The notes below the pieces were generated by a model, which was not told the DNA's origin, made no database searches, and saw only the letters and a list, made by a program, of their open reading frames with translations. Positions 59,537 to 64,000 of a stretch of 64,000 nucleotides of DNA are shown here, piece after piece. Made by a program: the position numbers and the translations under genes. The DNA is from Gentiana macrophylla (Eukaryota; Streptophyta; Magnoliopsida; Gentianales; Gentianaceae). The stretch lies in the NCBI GenBank assembly GCA_026214975.1, contig JAOBSW010000228.1:1-64000 (forward strand), in the 5' to 3' direction. Within the stretch, counting starts at the first letter, position 1. Every line of letters starts with the position of its first letter.

Positions 59537-60229
59537 GATGATGCCAAAACCCTCATAAGAATGAACATAAGTAAACATTTAAAGATAAAAACTAGGATAA
59601 AGCTCAAAAGTAGATTAAATATTATCACAGTCTACTAATGCTTTTTCTGGTGCCCTTAGAACTTTTTAGAACTTTAGGCTTAACTCTTATTTCCCCCTCT
59701 TTGGCAGCATCATCTTGTTGTAGTAACAGAATGCTTTAATTTGTTTATGTAGTGCAGATTAGAGTCTCTGATTTGGATTCAATAGATGTACTCTTTCTTG
59801 TGTAGTGGGGATTTCAGCTGCAGTATTGTCTCTCATTCCCCATTGCTCTGTGCTGGGAAATGTCTCTTGATGTGCCTGTAGTAGATGTGCATTGCTGGTG
59901 GAGTAGTCTGATTTTCCAATTGTAAAACAACTTCATTTCACACTATACTTCGTTGTTTTCTTCATAGCATTTAGCGGTTGTGTGACTTGGCTGATCACTA
60001 GGCCGGTGTAGTGGGCTGCTTACTGAGCTGCTGTAACAAAAGCTGTTCCTAACAATCGGTGAAGTGGACTTCGCTCGTACCGGTGCATTACCTGCCAAGT
60101 GAGTGCACCCAAAATGGTAAATTTTCAGTAAGCTGGTGAAGTCACTTCGCTGATTACTCCAGTTTGCTGCTCATTGTTACTTAATCGATTTCAATCATTC
60201 CCAACTTTGTTCTCAACTTACAAAATCTT
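59537..60229 (-). other. 3' non-coding region of the SIRE-like element
   Basis: Between the RNase H stop and the polypurine tract. No frame or domain was recognised. Confidence 0.6.
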
Positions 60230-61650
60230 TCATGACTGAGTGGTTTTGTGAAAAATATAAGCCAATTGATCTTCTGTAGATATATATCCCAAGATTACAT
60301 CTTCTTTCTCCATATGATCTCTGATAAAATGATGTCTCACATCAATATGCTTTGTTCTTGAGTGAAGCACTGGATTCTCTGTAATTGATATTGCACTTGT
60401 ATTATCACACATGATTGGAATTGTCTTCTCCTATCTTCCATAGTCTCTTAGCTGTTGTCTGATCCATATTACTTGTGCACAACAGCTACCTGCTGCTATA
60501 TATTATGCTTCAGCTGTTGAAGTAGATATGGAGTTCGCTTTTACTAAACCAAGATACTAAATCACGCCTAGCATCGACAAGTTCTAGAAGAGCTTTTTCT
60601 GTCAATTTTACATCCAACATAGTCTGAATCTGAATAAGATATCAGTTTGAATCCACCATCTTTTGGACACCAAATCCTTATTGATTGTGTTCTTCAGTTA
60701 TTTGATGACTCTCTTAGCTTCTAGCGAGTGAGATTCCTTAGGTTGGGCTTGAAATCTTGCACATACTCCTACTACAAATGCAATGTCAGGTATGCTTGCA
60801 GTTAAGTAAAGTAAAGAGCCAATAATTCCTCTATATAGCTTCTGATCAACATCTTTTCCATTTTCATCTTTTCCAAGAACAGTCCTTGCACACATTGGTG
60901 TGTCTGATGTTCCACTTGTGTCCATTCCATATTTGTGTATCAAGTCATTTGTGTACTTGGCTTGACTTATAAAAATGCCATCTTCCATTTGTTTCACTTG
61001 TAACCCAAGAAAGTAGTTGAGTTATCCCATCATACTCATTTGAAATTTGCTTTTCATCAGATTTGCTAAATTTTCACATAGCTTTCCATCTTCTGTTCCA
61101 AAAATGATTTCATCCACATGGATCTGAACTAGTAATGTGCTTGTTCCATCTTATAGTTTGAAATGAGTCTTGTCAATAGTTCCTTTGCTGAATCCATTGT
61201 TGATCAGGAATTGTGACAGTGTCTCATACTAGGCTCTAAGTGCATATTTGAGTCCATATAGTGCCTTTTTGAGCTTGTATACTTCCTCTTATGTTCCTTT
61301 GAGTTAGAAACCAAGGGGTTGCTCCACATATACTTCCTCTTCCAGGAGTCCATTCAAAAATGCACTCTTGACATCTATCTGATATACTTTGAAGTCCTTG
61401 TGGGCTGAAAAAGCTAGAAAAGTCTAATTTCTTCCAATCTTGCTACTGGTGCAAAGGTTTCATCATAATCTATGCATTCTTCTTGTGAATATCCATTTGC
61501 AACTAGTCTTGCCTTGCTTCTGACAACAGTTCCATGTTCATCCATCTTGTTTTTGAATACCATTTTGTTCCAATGATGTTGGTCATGTCTGGTCTGTTAA
61601 CAAGTTCTCAGACCTCATTTCTCTCAAATTCATTGAGTTCTCACGGCTGT
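60230..61650 (-). pseudogene. SIRE-like Copia RT and RNase H
   Basis: Minus-strand RT: ILVQIHVDEIIFG-type motif at about 61,110-61,140 (LLVQIHVDEIIFGTEDGK), where the usual YVDD is HVDE, so catalysis is lost. Upstream is the SQFLINNGFSKGTIDKT stretch (about 61,170-61,225). Downstream is the long frame 60,698-60,997 (KQMEDGIFISQAKYTNDLI, then YRGIIGSLLYLTASIPDIAF and CARFQAQPKESH), the SIRE-type connection and early RNase H. The RNase H end at 60,230-60,412 shows CDNTSAISI, HSRTKHIDVRHHFIRDH and STEDQLAYIF. Stops at several points. Confidence 0.85.
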
Positions 61651-62960
61651 AATCCCATCAGCATCTTGGATTGCATCATCTATTGACTTGGGTTCCACCT
61701 GTGACTGAAAACAAGTTAGCATGCTCTTCAGTTATCTTCTGGTTCTGACACCTATATGAACATCTCCAAAGACTTGTTCTTCTGGATGATCTCTGAGCTA
61801 GTTTAAGTCAGGTTGAAGTTGTGCTTGTTCTGGTTCTTCTACATTTCCTGCTTGTGCATCAATTTCTTGAGCTTGTGTTGGTGGCTCTGTTGTTATGGTA
61901 GCTGGTACTTCATCTGGATTATCAAAAGTGTGGTCCAGAATGGTAGCTGGTACTGTTGTATTCATGTAGACTTGTCATTGTGCGGCTTCTTCTTCAAAAG
62001 AGTGTAAGTCTTCACTACCGGTGTTTGGTTCATCAAACACTACATGAATTGATTCTTCAATCACCAGAGTTCTTTTGTTGAGTACTCTAAAAGATTTGCT
62101 GGTGTCTGAGTATCCCATGAATATTGCTTCATTAGCTTTTTCATCAAAAGTTTGAACCTGATTCCTGTTCAAAACAAAAAATTTAGATCCAAACATGTGT
62201 AAATGAGATATGTTAGGTTTTCTTCCATTCCATATTTAATAGGGTGTTTTCCCATGATTTTTGTTGATGATGGATCTATTTTGAGTATAGCATGTTGTGT
62301 TTCTTTGCTTCATTGTAATCTCTTTGGTAAGCTTGCTTCGCTATCGTGGTTCTAAATCGCTTCCTTCGTGAGTTCTATTCTTTCTTTCTGCTACTCCATT
62401 TTATTGTGGAGTTCCTACTGCTGATAGTTGATTAAAACTCCATTTTCTTCATAGTAAGTTCTTATCACTTCATTTACAAACTCTGTGCCTCTGTCTGATC
62501 TTATCTTGATGATCTTCAACTCATTTTCATTCTAAATTCTTCTCAGTAAATCTGGAAGCTTCTTGAGAGTTTCTCTTTTCTTGTTCATGAAAATTGTCCA
62601 TGTGAACTTTGAAAAGACCTCAACCACTAATAAAGTGTATTTCTTTCCACTTACACTCACTGGTGTAACTGGTCCAAAAAGATCCATATGTAGAAGATGT
62701 AAGATTCTTGATGTTGATTGATGTGGCCTTGACTTGAAAGAACTCTTGATCTATTTCCCTTTCTGACATGCATCACAAAGACTTTTGTTCTTGAAAGTTA
62801 TGTCAGGTAGGCCTTCCACTAGCTTGTTCTTTGATTGTGTGTTGATGGTCTTGAAGTTCAGATGATTTAGTCTTCTATGCCAAATCCAGTTTGGTGATTG
62901 TTTGTTCTTGACAAGCAGACATGTTTCTGCATTGGCTGTCTTCCAATCTACCACATACAT
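61651..62960 (-). pseudogene. SIRE-like Copia integrase
   Basis: The gag-pre-integrase frame (62,751-62,960) reads WIWHRRLNHLNFKTINTQSK and ends with the zinc-binding CDACQKGK. Core: LFGPVTPVSVSGKKYTLLVV (about 62,620-62,680) and IRSDRGTEFVNEV (about 62,470-62,510), carrying the second catalytic Asp. The C-terminal part is MFGSKFFVLNRNQVQTFDEK and ANEAIFMGYSDTSKSFRVLN (61,975-62,196). Premature stops occur in the core, for example at about 62,530. Integrase would insert the cDNA. Confidence 0.85.
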
Positions 62961-64000
62961 GTTGTCCTCTCTTCTACCTGCAAGTACAAATCTGACTGTG
63001 AATCACTTTGCATCCTTCTTTGCTGAAGTGTACATTGTAGCATCTGTCACAGAACTGACTAATGCTTAGAAGATTGATGTTCAATCCCTTGACATATGCC
63101 ACATTATGAATCTTCAGATTGTTCTTCAACAAGATGCCTTCCCCCCTTAATCTTACCGGGGTTTTCTTTGGCTCCAGAAGTAACTTCGAGTCCATGAAAA
63201 GCTTTAAATTCAGTCAGCCATCCTTTATTTCCTGTCATATGTCTGGAACATCCACTATCTATGTACCAGACATCCTACAAAAAATAAAGCAAGTTTAGGT
63301 ACCCAACACTGTTTGGGTCCATACATGTTAGCAGTCATGCCTCATACTCCAAGTGTATATCCAAAGGATTTTCTCCTTGGATGGTTGAAGTCATCAACCT
63401 CATATGTATAAGGCATGGAAGAATAGCTTCTAATAGGTTTACTAAAAGTATTATGATACATTTCTCTTCTTTCTGGTCTCTTGGCATCCTGTTTCACGCT
63501 CTAAATCACAGTAGATGACGTGCTTTCATGTTGTCTTTTGTAACCAGGACCATGCCATTTATGGCTTTTCCTAAATACATTTGACTGCACATGGAATTGT
63601 TTTCTCTTGTATTTTGGAGGTGGAACATTCCAATCATCTTCTGAGAGGCAGAGTCTGCCTTTACCTTTCAGTATACATTTGCCTTTAGTGGGATGGTAAG
63701 ATGATTTACTCTGCTGTTTCACTGCACTGGGTTTTGACTTTACTAGTGCAAGATGAGTAGTTGAAACTATGATCTGTCCTTTTCTGAATTTAGGTCCATT
63801 GTTGGTCCTACATTCAGATTGGTGTTGTCCATTGTTTTCTTTCTCATCTTGACTATTGTAGCCAAGACCATATCTGGATCCAAACCTTTTTGGGGGTTTG
63901 TAAGCTGGTGCTTCAAGTGGTGCAGTGGTGGTCTTAACTGGTAGGGAGGTTTTCTCAGCTGGTCTGTCAGTACCGGATGAGTGATCATATGTTGCTTGTT
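62961..64000 (-). pseudogene. SIRE-like Copia gag C-terminus and protease
   Basis: The protease motif VWYIDSGCSRHMTGNKGWL (DSG catalytic triad) is at about 63,215-63,275, followed by LKIHNVAYVKGLNINLLSIS (63,070-63,130). To the right, basic Pro/Lys/Ser-rich sequence (PPKYKRKQFHVQSN near 63,600; WHGPGYK near 63,545) is the gag-pol linker. The gag body is outside the window. Frames are disrupted between 63,280 and 63,500. Confidence 0.75.

Larger units (their letters stand above)
58137..64000 (-). mobile_element. SIRE-like Copia retrotransposon, minus strand, runs off the window
   Basis: Consists of the 3' LTR (58,137-59,522), polypurine tract, non-coding 3' region and pol (RNase H to protease), with the gag end at the right edge. 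The 5' LTR and most of gag lie beyond 64,000. Scattered stops show it is inactive, but it is the best preserved Copia here and the youngest layer at this site, since it interrupts Athila. Confidence 0.82.

Noticed and set aside
1..64000. CRISPR arrays, bacterial operons, insertion sequences, riboswitches
   Set aside because: Repeats are LTRs, microsatellites or dispersed TE copies. No regularly spaced short repeats and no prokaryotic gene layout.
1..64000. Intact host plant gene
   Set aside because: Every protein motif recognised belongs to a transposable element or its cargo. The RPA-like gene lies within the Helitron ends.

Overview
This is a eukaryotic, almost certainly eudicot plant, intergenic window made of nested and mostly dead transposable elements. 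The plant assignment rests on a Helitron of plant RepHel type that carries an RPA-like gene, an Athila-type Gypsy element, Copia elements with an initiator tRNA-Met primer site (one of them SIRE-like), a plant L1-type LINE, long AT-rich LTRs with (TA)n tracts, and plant-type introns. I found no intact host protein-coding gene, rRNA, CRISPR array or bacterial feature.

Layout. (1) 1-4,613: degenerate LTR-type sequence, including an inverted LTR end at 3,127. (2) 4,614-34,002: a large nest built from one Copia family, called X here. Its LTR is about 2 kb and starts TGTTGAAATGG. A minus-strand X copy (LTR pieces 4,614-5,533 and 32,697-34,002, internal part 29,257-32,700) appears to be split by a plus-strand X copy (5' LTR 5,534-7,519, 3' LTR 27,255-29,256). 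The internal region of the plus copy received an 11-kb Helitron (about 7,675-18,734), a solo LTR (23,208-25,018) and a Gypsy-type LTR fragment (about 25,615-27,055). (3) 34,003-41,384: a minus-strand Copia element (protease and integrase at the right, RT and RNase H at the left), split by an LTR-like block that itself holds a complete short non-autonomous LTR element (36,192-38,514). (4) 41,385-49,600: a further X LTR with primer site, and several Athila/Gypsy LTR-type copies. (5) 49,600-54,440: a solo-LTR candidate, a hAT-like element with an exact 8-bp target duplication (51,191-52,801), and the 3' end of a LINE. (6) 54,441-64,000: an Athila element (LTR with a nested SINE, primer site, gag, protease) cut in the protease by a minus-strand SIRE-like Copia element that runs off the right edge.

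The most gene-like content is inside the Helitron. It has a TATA box, a 1.5-kb leader intron, a RepHel pseudogene broken by stops and frameshifts, a multi-exon RPA1-like gene with recognisable OB-fold and zinc-ribbon segments, an unknown 132-codon ORF with its own well-placed TATA box on the opposite strand, and a textbook 3' hairpin plus CTAG end. The rest is layered insertion history in which long inverted LTR and internal copies could form extended double-stranded RNA.

All boundaries were read by eye. TSDs, LTR ends, splice sites and motifs quoted were seen directly in the sequence. Family names rest on remembered domain patterns, not on a database search.
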